This document shows, in pieces, positions 1 through 7,298 of a stretch of DNA of 64,000 bases. The number at the start of each line of letters is the position of its first letter. Position 1 is the stretch's first letter. The position numbers and the translations under genes were made by a program. Source of the stretch: Chthoniobacterales bacterium (lineage in GTDB: Bacteria; Verrucomicrobiota; Verrucomicrobiia; Chthoniobacterales; UBA10450). The notes beneath the pieces are model-generated. The model was given only the letters and a program-made list of their open reading frames with translations, searched no databases and was not told the origin of the DNA. The stretch covers positions 1-64,000 of the forward strand of contig DATENU010000017.1 in NCBI GenBank assembly GCA_035274845.1, in the 5' to 3' direction.

Positions 1-1
1 G

Positions 2-1624
2 GCCCTGGCGTTCCTGCTTCAGAACGGGCTGAACTCGCTCCGGATCATCCTGAACAATACGTTCGAGCAACGGGTGATCTTCGATCTGCGGAGCGATCTC
101 TATTCGCACATCCAGATGCTGCCGCTGCGCTGGTTCGATAATCGGGCGACGGGTGATTTAATGACCCGGATCCTCGAGGATGTGACCTCGGTGGAACGGA
201 TGCTGATCGATGGGATCGAGCAGGGCGTGATGGCGGCCCTCCAGCTCGTGATCGTACTCGGGATGATGTTTTATTTCAGCGTGCCGCTAACGTTTGTGGG
301 CTTGGCGCCGCTGCCGCTGCTGGCTGCGGGGGCGCTTTGGTACACCCTGACGGCGCATCGGCGGTACCGGCTGCAACGGCGGGAGTCCTCGGCTATGAAC
401 GCGCTGCTGCACGATAACCTGGCCGGAATTCGTCAGATCAAAAGTTACGTGCGGGAACGGCACCAACATGGGCGTTTCAATTCGGTGAGCGACCAGCTGC
501 GGGACGCGACGCTCGTCGTGATGCGGGTCTGGGCGCTTTATCATCCGTCGATGATCCTGGTCGGATCGCTCGGGATCGTTCTCACCGTGTTCGTCGGCTC
601 GCGGATGGTGTTGGCGGGAACCATGCAGCTCGGGGACATGCTCGCGTTCCTGATGCTGACCGGGTTCCTCTACGAACCGATCAACAAGCTGCATCAGTTG
701 AATCAGCTGGTGCAGGCGGGCCGGGCGGCGGGCGAACGCGTTTTCGAAATCATTGACGAGCCGGTCGAGCCGGGATGGGGCGTCGAAAAGCCGGCGACGC
801 GCGTGACGGGCGACGTCCGTTTCGAAGAGGTCGGGTTCAGTTACGGAAAAGAAGCCGCGCCGGCGTTGCAGCAGATCACGTTTCATGCGCGCCCGGGCGA
901 GACCATCGCCCTGGTGGGGACGACCGGCGCGGGCAAATCAACGCTGGTGAATTTGCTGACGCGTTTTTACGAGTACGACACCGGCCAGATTCTCATCGAC
1001 GGCAAACCGCTGCGCGACTACGGCACCCGGCGCCTGCGGGAGATGATCGGCGTTGTGACGCAGGAAAGCTTTTTGTTCAACGGTTCGGTGCGCGAAAATC
1101 TGCTGATGGGCCGGCCGGACGCGACCGACGCGGAAGTTCTGGCCGCGGCGGAAGCGGCGAACGCGCGGGGGTTCATCGACCTTTTGCCGAAGGGACTCGA
1201 TAGCGTGGTAGGCGAGCGCGGGGTGAAGCTGAGCGTCGGGGAAAAGCAACGCGTTTCAATCGCACGCGCGCTCCTGAAAGACCCACCCATCCTGATCCTC
1301 GACGAGGCGACAGCGAGCGTGGACACGACGACCGAGCGCCTGATCCAGGAAGCGCTCGAGCACCTGATGTCGCACCGGACCTGTTTTGTGATCGCGCACC
1401 GGCTCTCGACGATTTTGCGGGCGAATCAAATTCTGGTGCTGGAGCGCGGCCGGATCATTGAGCGCGGCACGCATGCGTCGCTCCTCGAGCTGGGAGGAAA
1501 ATACGCGCGGCTTTGGGAGCAGAGTTTTCTCGAGAAGCCCGCCGAAGATCCGGAAACGGACCTGGAAGAAATCCCAAACATCGAAGATCCAGATCCGGAA
1601 GAGAAGCTCGACGTTCCGGTTTAG
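2..1624 (+). CDS. ABC exporter, fused membrane and ATPase domains (5' truncated by window edge)
   Basis: The frame is open from base 2, so the start lies outside the window; about 540 residues are visible. The N-terminal half is an ABC exporter membrane domain with the typical WFDNRATGDLMTRI segment. The C-terminal half is a nucleotide-binding domain with Walker A GTTGAGKST, Walker B ILILDEATASVD and H-loop AHRLS. The signature reads LSVGEKQR instead of the usual LSGGQKQR. One fused half-transporter would work as a homodimer in the inner membrane, as MsbA-like lipid or drug exporters do. The acidic tail after the ATPase has no recognisable domain. The substrate cannot be read from sequence; MsbA-like lipid A flipping is possible, as is multidrug export. 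Confidence 0.9.
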   Translation, partial: ALAFLLQNGLNSLRIILNNTFEQRVIFDLRSDLYSHIQMLPLRWFDNRATGDLMTRILEDVTSVERMLIDGIEQGVMAALQLVIVLGMMFYFSVPLTFVGLAPLPLLAAGALWYTLTAHRRYRLQRRESSAMNALLHDNLAGIRQIKSYVRERHQHGRFNSVSDQLRDATLVVMRVWALYHPSMILVGSLGIVLTVFVGSRMVLAGTMQLGDMLAFLMLTGFLYEPINKLHQLNQLVQAGRAAGERVFEIIDEPVEPGWGVEKPATRVTGDVRFEEVGFSYGKEAAPALQQITFHARPGETIALVGTTGAGKSTLVNLLTRFYEYDTGQILIDGKPLRDYGTRRLREMIGVVTQESFLFNGSVRENLLMGRPDATDAEVLAAAEAANARGFIDLLPKGLDSVVGERGVKLSVGEKQRVSIARALLKDPPILILDEATASVDTTTERLIQEALEHLMSHRTCFVIAHRLSTILRANQILVLERGRIIERGTHASLLELGGKYARLWEQSFLEKPAEDPETDLEEIPNIEDPDPEEKLDVPV

Positions 1625-1642
1625 AGGGCCGGCCGCCGCGGC

Positions 1643-2146
1643 CTAACCGTTCGGAGGAGGCGAGGGCGAGCCTGGCGAATTCGCAGAAGGCGGAATCATG
1701 ATCGTCTGGCCGATCTGGAGCTTCCGGTCGTTCTCGATGTGATTGAACTTCTGCAATTCCTCCACGGTCACCTTGTGCATTTTCGCGATCGACGTCAGGG
1801 TTTCGCCTTTGGCAACGACGTGGCTGTTCCCGGTTTGCGGAGGTTTCGGGGGCTCCGTCGTCGCGGCAGTGTTAACCGCCGCCGGGGCCGGCGTGGGAGA
1901 CTCGCCGATCATGACTCCAGGACGCGTGTTCTTGGAGACCTGCTGTTCGAGTTTGAGAATCTGCTGGGAGAGCGCATCGATCTTGGCGTTTTGTTCGTCG
2001 ATCTTTTTAGACAAAGCCTCGAGCAGCGCGTGGTCGGATTTGTCTCCGGCGGGGGTTTGGGCGCGCAGCCCCGGGCAAACCATCGCTGCGAAAAGAACCG
2101 TGCAGGAGGCTAAGGCCAGGCGTCTCATGGGGCCGCATTTTGCCAT
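1643..2146 (-). CDS. Secreted LysM-domain protein with coiled coil
   Basis: This 167-residue protein starts with a signal peptide; the hydrophobic core is LALASCTVLFAAMV. ATG at 2128 (MRRLALA) is an alternative start that fits the signal peptide better. A coiled-coil segment follows (roughly residues 40-72, LLEALSKKIDEQNAKID...), then a Pro/Ala/Thr linker. A single LysM domain lies at about residues 109-153, with the characteristic VVAKGETLTSIAKMHKVT and LQIGQTIMIP ends. LysM binds peptidoglycan glycan chains, so the protein probably sits in the periplasm on the cell wall. It is divergent from the UBact operon, with 85 bp between starts. Confidence 0.82.
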   Translation of the reverse strand: MAKCGPMRRLALASCTVLFAAMVCPGLRAQTPAGDKSDHALLEALSKKIDEQNAKIDALSQQILKLEQQVSKNTRPGVMIGESPTPAPAAVNTAATTEPPKPPQTGNSHVVAKGETLTSIAKMHKVTVEELQKFNHIENDRKLQIGQTIMIPPSANSPGSPSPPPNG

Positions 2147-2231
2147 TGAGGAAAGGTGGTGGCAAGTCCCGGCGCGCGCCCCTCTCGGGGGCCCAGCTTG
2201 CCTTTCGATTATTTATCTCTAACGTTTTTTC

Positions 2232-2402
2232 ATGCCTGAGCGGGTCCAAAAACCTCCGGTTCCCTGGGGCCCGAAACCGGGAGACGGGGATGGCCCCAAG
2301 TCGCCTGACATCACGAGGCCGGACACGCGGGACCTCCTGCAAAAAATGCGCAAGGTGGACCCAAACCAGTCCAAGCGCTATCGCCAGCGAACGGGTCAAT
2401 AA
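2232..2402 (+). CDS. ubact: UBact, prokaryotic ubiquitin-like protein
   Basis: This 56-residue protein has the layout of UBact, the Pup-like modifier of Verrucomicrobia, Nitrospirae and related phyla. It has a short disordered Pro/Gly-rich N-terminus, a GPKSPDITRPDTRDLLQKMR core, and the C-terminal signature YRQRTGQ. An in-frame stop (TAA at 2220-2222) sits just upstream, so ATG 2232 is the only usual start. Its stop TAA overlaps the ATG of the proteasome beta gene by one base, which implies translational coupling. By analogy with Pup, the C-terminal Gln would be deamidated and then ligated to substrate lysines to route them to the proteasome. The Dop/PafA-like ligase and the ATPase ring are not in this window. 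Confidence rests on the C-terminal motif plus the exact operon position. Confidence 0.93.
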   Translation: MPERVQKPPVPWGPKPGDGDGPKSPDITRPDTRDLLQKMRKVDPNQSKRYRQRTGQ

Positions 2403-3223
2403 TGGAACCGCCGGCCCTGGAGCTCGACCAGAATTCTTCTGGAGCGAGCGATGATTTTCCGACGCTGCTTCGCCGCCGCGGGCTTATCGCGGGCGCGCCG
2501 CCACCGATGGCCTCGGGGACTGCCGCGAACCCGGCCTGGGTCCCTACGCAGGCGACTACCATTCTGGCGTTCAAGTTCCAGGGCGGGGTCCTTGTCGCCG
2601 GGGATCGGCGCGCCACCGCCGGCAACACGGTTGTTTATGATCGGGCCGATAAAGTCCTGGAGATCGATCGGCATTCCATCATGGCGATCGCGGGCGTCCC
2701 GGCAACGGCGTGGGAAATGGCGCGGGTCCTGGAGCATTCCTTTCAATTTTTCCGGCGCACCCAATTGCAGGAGATGAGCGTGGACGGAAAAGTCCGCGCG
2801 CTTTCGCGACTGTTGCGGGACAATTTTGGATTCGTCCTCCAGGGCGCTGGTATCGTCGTGCCGATTTTCGCCACTTATGATTCCGGCGCGGATCCATCCG
2901 CCCGGCTTTATTTTTACGACGCCATGGGCGCGCAATTCGAGGTGGCTGATTACGCCGCCACCGGCTCGGGATCGCCGGCCGTCCGCGGAATTCTTTATTA
3001 CGAGAACAACTGGGGGAAAAAACCGCTGCTCAAGCTAACGGAGGACGAGGCGGTCACGGTGGCATTACGCGCTCTCGACACGGCCGCCGAATCGGACACC
3101 GCCACAGGCGGTGTGGATCGGAACGCGAAAATATTCCCGGTGATCAAAGTCGTCTCGCGCGATGGGATCAGCACTTTGTCGGAGAAGCGGATCGCCGCCC
3201 TCTTTAAACGGAGCGTGGCATGA
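2402..3223 (+). CDS. prcB: 20S proteasome beta subunit
   Basis: This 273-residue protein is a catalytic N-terminal-threonine hydrolase. A propeptide of 51 residues ends at ...TQA, and the mature protein would start at Thr52 (TTILAFKF). Counting from Thr1, the expected catalytic partners are in place: Asp17 is Asp68 (GDRRAT) and Lys33 is Lys84. It forms the inner rings of the barrel in the cytoplasm. It is coupled at both ends: its ATG overlaps the UBact stop, and its TGA overlaps the prcA start by 4 bp. The order UBact-beta-alpha is the established gene order for UBact-proteasome loci. Confidence 0.95.
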   Translation: MEPPALELDQNSSGASDDFPTLLRRRGLIAGAPPPMASGTAANPAWVPTQATTILAFKFQGGVLVAGDRRATAGNTVVYDRADKVLEIDRHSIMAIAGVPATAWEMARVLEHSFQFFRRTQLQEMSVDGKVRALSRLLRDNFGFVLQGAGIVVPIFATYDSGADPSARLYFYDAMGAQFEVADYAATGSGSPAVRGILYYENNWGKKPLLKLTEDEAVTVALRALDTAAESDTATGGVDRNAKIFPVIKVVSRDGISTLSEKRIAALFKRSVA

Positions 3224-3999
3224 TCGAAGAGCCGTACCGTTGGGTCGAAGCGATCGCGAACCGCGGTGAATACATCGAGACGCAGCTCGCGGCGGGCAGC
3301 CCCATTGTCGCCCTGGGTTACCGGGATGGAATTCTATTCCTTACGTTGGGACGGACGCGGCAAAAGCTCTTCGAGATTTACGATCGCATCGCGATGGGAG
3401 CGATCGGGCATCCGGGAGACATCGAGCGGCTGCGAATGGCGGCGATTGAACTCGCCAGCACCGAAGGCTTCACTCGTTCCGCGGCTGACGTCTCGTTGCG
3501 GCGTCTCGCCTTCTATTCGCTCAGTCCGGTTCTGAAGACGGCCTTCGAGCAAGTCTACGGCGCGCCCTATCTCGTCCGGCTTCTTTTCGCGGAGATCGGC
3601 GCAAAACAGGAAAACGATTTGTTTCTCCGGCTCGAGTACGACGGCGCGATTGCGACTAATAACGCGACCTTCACCCAGACCCGACAGGATTTTGGCGCGC
3701 TCAGCGGCACCCGGGCCTCGACGGATTTGATGGAGAGCTATCTCGCCGCGGAACATTCCCCCGGCGCGACCTTCGACCGTGCGCTGAAGCTCGGCTTGGA
3801 TGCCTGGACGGTTGGCCATCTCGCGCTCGGCGAGGCCGGGGTGAAAGAAATTCCCGGGCGCGACAAGATTCTGGCGGAGCGGAAGGAACGATTGCGGGCG
3901 GCGGGCATCGAGGCTGCAATCCTGGAGCGGGATAACAAGACTGCGATTCGTTATCGGACATTAGCGGAAACCGAAATTCGATCAGGGCTGGGCGACTGA
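3220..3999 (+). CDS. prcA: 20S proteasome alpha subunit
   Basis: This 259-residue protein would form the outer, gating rings of the proteasome. The N-terminal segment (residues 1-60) has the YRWVEAIANRGEYIETQLAAG gate and the first strand. There is no catalytic threonine, as expected for alpha. Alternating helix and strand blocks follow to about residue 225, then a charged helical tail ending GLGD. Its ATG overlaps the end of prcB by 4 bp (ATGA), so the two subunits are probably made in equal amounts. It lacks the Gly-Gln-Tyr-Leu tail that mycobacterial Pup adaptors have, but that motif belongs to the ATPase, not to alpha. Confidence 0.9.
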   Translation: MIEEPYRWVEAIANRGEYIETQLAAGSPIVALGYRDGILFLTLGRTRQKLFEIYDRIAMGAIGHPGDIERLRMAAIELASTEGFTRSAADVSLRRLAFYSLSPVLKTAFEQVYGAPYLVRLLFAEIGAKQENDLFLRLEYDGAIATNNATFTQTRQDFGALSGTRASTDLMESYLAAEHSPGATFDRALKLGLDAWTVGHLALGEAGVKEIPGRDKILAERKERLRAAGIEAAILERDNKTAIRYRTLAETEIRSGLGD

Positions 4000-4017
4000 G
4001 TCCCCTCCAGGGAGACA

Positions 4018-4863
4018 ATGTTTCGGCGAGCTCGACACGATCGACGGAGAAGCCAGTCGCTGCTGGCCTGGCTTGGGCTCCTGCTCATGACCGTATCGTT
4101 CGTCTGGCTGCAACTCACGTCGGTTCCGCGCGGGCCTCGGTCTGAAGAGCCGCCCCCACCCCCCGCCGCTCCGTTCGGTCTCGTCGTTATCGATCCAGGA
4201 CATGGCGGCAAGGATTCCGGAACGACGAAAACCGGGATGGTGGAAAAGGAACTGACTCTCGACGTCGCCCGCCGGGTCGAACGGCTGCTGCAGGATCGGG
4301 GACTCGCTACTTTGCTTACCCGGGCCGACGACACCTTTGTTTCCCTGCCGGGAAGGGTGCAGGCTGCCAACGAACAGGCGGAATGTGTTTTCGTGAGCAT
4401 TCATTTTGATGAAGCAACGAGATCGGCCGCGGCCGGCGTCGAAACCTATTACGCGGCGCGGAAGAGTTCGCTCCCGGAGCGGGTGGCATCGTGGCTGCCG
4501 TTTCTTCAGCGCGCGTCGCTGGAGCCGGCAGACGTGGAAAGCCAGAGTCTGGCCAGCTTTATCCAGGAAGCGCTCGTGGCGCGGACCCAGGCGGTAAATC
4601 GCGGAACGCGCCCGGAACAATTCTTTGTCATCACTAATGTGCGCCATCCCGCGGTCCTGGTGGAAGGCGGTTTTCTGACCAACAAGGATGACGTCAACAA
4701 ACTCACCAACGGGGATTACCGGGAGCAAATCGCCGCCGCGATCTCGGACGGAGTATTGCGGTATCGGGAGAATTTGCAGGAGAAACAAACACCGCTGGCG
4801 GTTGACCTTCCCGGGGCGATGAATAGCGAAAGCGATCTGGCGTCCAAACCAAATCAGCCATGA
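4018..4863 (+). CDS. N-acetylmuramoyl-L-alanine amidase (Amidase_3, AmiC-type)
   Basis: The 281-residue protein has an N-terminal membrane anchor (residues 14-34) and a proline-rich spacer, then a zinc amidase domain. Metal ligands are visible as His62 (IDPGHGGKDSG), Glu77 (EKELTLDVA) and His129 (VSIHFDEA). The catalytic Glu is Glu216 (VLVEGGFL). The enzyme cuts the bond between MurNAc and the stem peptide of peptidoglycan in the periplasm. It starts 18 bases after prcA, so it may be in the same transcript. It overlaps the following peptidoglycan-binding gene by 4 bp, which suggests the two act together on the wall. Confidence 0.92.
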   Translation: MFRRARHDRRRSQSLLAWLGLLLMTVSFVWLQLTSVPRGPRSEEPPPPPAAPFGLVVIDPGHGGKDSGTTKTGMVEKELTLDVARRVERLLQDRGLATLLTRADDTFVSLPGRVQAANEQAECVFVSIHFDEATRSAAAGVETYYAARKSSLPERVASWLPFLQRASLEPADVESQSLASFIQEALVARTQAVNRGTRPEQFFVITNVRHPAVLVEGGFLTNKDDVNKLTNGDYREQIAAAISDGVLRYRENLQEKQTPLAVDLPGAMNSESDLASKPNQP

Positions 4864-5618
4864 ATCGAAGGCTTCTCGTGACAGCTCTGTTTCTCCTGGC
4901 CGCCTGGTCCTCGGCCCGGGCCGACCAGACCGTCGCGACGGTCCAGCAAAAACTGAAGGATGACGGGTTTTATTACGGAGAGATCACCGGTCAAAAAGAC
5001 GCGGAAACGACCGCCGCGCTTCGCCGTTATCAGATTCGTAATGGGCTGCACATTACCGGCGAGATTGATTCCGAGACTCAACGGTCTCTCGGCATTGCCT
5101 CCAAGCCCGGTCCGACTCCGCCCCAACCTTCCAACACACCGCCACCGGACAGACCTCGTTCACCTGACGAATCTCGCGGTCCAAAACAAACAACACCCCC
5201 GCCGGGGCCGCCCCAGGATCCGTACGACGCGGAAGAGGCGCCGTCGAATGAACCCGGCGTCCCGCCCCAATCACCGCAGGGAAACGCGAATCCTTTTTGG
5301 GGCACTCCATTCGTAACCGCACCGCCGGACGTGCAGCGAGACGTAATCATTCGCGCACAGGTGAGTCTGATGCGCCAGGGGCTGTATCGGGAGGGAATTG
5401 ACGGCATCTATGGCCCGGGGATGAGTTTCGCTCTTCGCACCTACCAGGCGCGAATCGGCCTGGAGCCCACGGGCCGTCTCGATGTGGAAACGCTCGCATC
5501 ACTCAATCTTCTCCCGCCGCCGCGGCCTCAGCGTCGCCTGAATCCGTTTTATCCCCGGACCTACCCGCCGCGGCCTCGCTTCGGCCCGGGCGGTGAGCCC
5601 ATCTACATTCCGCGCTGA
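4860..5618 (+). CDS. Secreted protein with two peptidoglycan-binding domains
   Basis: The 252-residue protein has a signal peptide (MNRRLLVTALFLLAAWSSARA) and two PG_binding_1 three-helix units. The first (about residues 26-80) ends in TGEIDSETQRSLGI. The second (about 155-220) has GIDGIYGPGMSFALRTYQ and TGRLDVETLASLNL. A Pro-rich linker of about 70 residues joins them, and the C-terminus is Pro/Arg-rich. No enzymatic domain is present, so it is probably a wall-binding partner. Its start overlaps the amidase stop by 4 bp. Confidence 0.85.
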   Translation: MNRRLLVTALFLLAAWSSARADQTVATVQQKLKDDGFYYGEITGQKDAETTAALRRYQIRNGLHITGEIDSETQRSLGIASKPGPTPPQPSNTPPPDRPRSPDESRGPKQTTPPPGPPQDPYDAEEAPSNEPGVPPQSPQGNANPFWGTPFVTAPPDVQRDVIIRAQVSLMRQGLYREGIDGIYGPGMSFALRTYQARIGLEPTGRLDVETLASLNLLPPPRPQRRLNPFYPRTYPPRPRFGPGGEPIYIPR

Positions 5619-5644
5619 TTGCCCGCTCCGTTCTGCCGCGGGAA

Positions 5645-6448
5645 CTACGGCTTCGCTTTGTCGAATTCGACCGACTGCAGCTCGGCGAAAACCGTTCCTA
5701 CAAAAATCTGCGCCTCTATTCTCAGCATTAGCCGGTCGGGATCGTCCGAGATCCATGCATTCGCGTGCCGGAATTTTCGATGCGGCTCGAGCCGTCGCTC
5801 CTTCCCGATCTTGCTCAATTGCAAATCCAGTTTGATCGCGTTGTAAGTGCCGGCGGGCACGGTGAGACGTTCACGACCAAGCACCGTCACGGTCGCCAGG
5901 TAGGCAGAAGTGGCGGGATAAACGACGATTCGCTGAATGCTCCGTTCCTGGAGCGCCTGGCTGCGGAGATATAACAAACCCGATTGCAAATCGAACAGGT
6001 TCGCGAAATCAAATTTCCGCACCTTCGGTCCGGGACTCTTCGAGGGTGTCTCGGTGACCTTGGAAGTGACGCCGGCCGGTCCGAAGGAAAGTTCGGTCAC
6101 CGTTTTCTTATTCCGCACATTCTCGACCTGCTTCACCTCCACGGGATGCAACGTCGCGCCGTGCACAACCGAGGTGTGACTGGCGTCGAATTTCCAAAGC
6201 GATCGAACCAGGCCGATCGTGTGAGCCGTGACCTCGAGCTGCAGGCGATCGCCGGCCGTCCTGCTCAAGCGTATGTCCGCAGTGGCACCCGGGAAACCGC
6301 TCCAGCCAAAGCTATACTTGGCCTGCATCGGGCGCGGGTTTGGGAACGTGGGAGGCGAGGAGGCAGTCAGGGTGGCCTCCCAGGAGGCGCCGGACGCAGT
6401 CGCGCCGAGGCAAACCAGGAGAAAGAGCGAGAGCAACCCGGGTCTCAT
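5645..6448 (-). CDS. Secreted DUF3108 family protein
   Basis: The frame is open further upstream, but that part runs through a hairpin terminator, so the start is set at ATG 6448. This gives a 267-residue protein with a signal peptide (MRPGLLSLFLLVCLGATASG). ATG 6511 is a less likely alternative. The body matches the DUF3108 pattern of periplasmic beta-rich proteins, with FGWSGFPGATADIRL near the start and a VPAGTYNAIKLDLQL segment near the end. DUF3108 proteins have a lipocalin-like or LolA-like fold and unknown function. It is transcribed on the same strand as skp but is separated from it by a terminator. Confidence 0.75.
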   Translation of the reverse strand: MRPGLLSLFLLVCLGATASGASWEATLTASSPPTFPNPRPMQAKYSFGWSGFPGATADIRLSRTAGDRLQLEVTAHTIGLVRSLWKFDASHTSVVHGATLHPVEVKQVENVRNKKTVTELSFGPAGVTSKVTETPSKSPGPKVRKFDFANLFDLQSGLLYLRSQALQERSIQRIVVYPATSAYLATVTVLGRERLTVPAGTYNAIKLDLQLSKIGKERRLEPHRKFRHANAWISDDPDRLMLRIEAQIFVGTVFAELQSVEFDKAKP

Positions 6449-6537
6449 CGCTAAAGAGCCTGGATAACGCCACAGACCTCCTTCACCCGCTATTTGGAAC
6501 ACCCGCGCCATCACGGACAATACGATGCCGGACAAGA

Positions 6538-6566
6538 AAAAACACGCGGGGATGCCGCGTGTTTTT
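6538..6566 (-). terminator. Rho-independent terminator after skp
   Basis: A perfect 12-bp stem (6538-6549 with 6555-6566) closes a 5-base loop. The GC-rich top is CGCGG/CCGCG. On the minus strand the stem is followed by a run of T. It lies 21 bases past the end of skp and would end the bamA-skp transcript. Confidence 0.85.
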
Positions 6567-6587
6567 CCAAAAAAGCTGAGAAAGCCG

Positions 6588-7241
6588 TTACGGCTTTTTC
6601 GGAGTAGTGGCCGGGGCGGCCGCCGGGCTGGTGGCCGGTTTTTCCGTGGCCGGCTTTTCGGTTGTCGTAGTCGCCGGTTTCTTATTGAGGGCCGTGATGA
6701 TGTCGGTTGTGAAATCGGTGTTGTCCTTGGAATACAGGAGCACCTCGACGCCATTCATGCTCGGGCCGGACTTATCAAAAACGAGGTCGTAGCCGGCGGA
6801 TTTCACCCGCTCCATGATGATGTCTTTAATTTCCTTGATGATGTTTTCCCGCATCCGCATCGCCTGCTGTTGCAGCTGGTTCTCGCGAGTTTGCCGAAAC
6901 TCATTGATCTCGCGTTCCATGTTCTTGATGTTCGAGATCTTCTCGTCCCGCTCCTTGGCCTTGGCTGTTTTCGCATCCGCGCTCAAAGCGGGAGCTTCAA
7001 GCTGCTGGCTGAGCTTGTTGATTTCTTCGAGGGCCTTCTTGTAGTTCTCGGCGCGATCGTCGTATTCCTTCTTCGCGGCGTCCTTGGCTTCGTTGATCTT
7101 CTTCTCAGAATCCTTCGTTTTGTTGTACTCCTTGAAGGCGCGGTTCATGTCCACAGTACCAACTTTGAGAGTGCCTTGAGCAAAGCCCGCGACCGGAAAA
7201 GCGAGGCCGGCGGCCGCAGCGAGAAGAAGAAGTTTTTTCAT
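6588..7241 (-). CDS. Skp/OmpH family periplasmic chaperone
   Basis: The 217-residue protein has a signal peptide (MKKLLLLAAAAGLAFPVAGFAQ) and the Skp N-terminal strand KVGTVDMNRAFKEYNKT. A long charged coiled coil of about residues 40-145 forms the tentacle arms, and the C-terminal strand segment is GYDLVFDKSG. An Ala/Thr/Pro/Lys-rich tail of about 30 residues is additional to the usual Skp length of about 160. Skp holds unfolded outer-membrane proteins in the periplasm. It lies directly downstream of bamA on the same strand, the standard arrangement, and ends in a strong terminator. Confidence 0.92.
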   Translation of the reverse strand: MKKLLLLAAAAGLAFPVAGFAQGTLKVGTVDMNRAFKEYNKTKDSEKKINEAKDAAKKEYDDRAENYKKALEEINKLSQQLEAPALSADAKTAKAKERDEKISNIKNMEREINEFRQTRENQLQQQAMRMRENIIKEIKDIIMERVKSAGYDLVFDKSGPSMNGVEVLLYSKDNTDFTTDIITALNKKPATTTTEKPATEKPATSPAAAPATTPKKP

Positions 7242-7298
7242 AGGAAAGGGTAAAAGTGGTTGCTGGAAAGGGGTTAGACCGTGACCCCCACTATTCGT

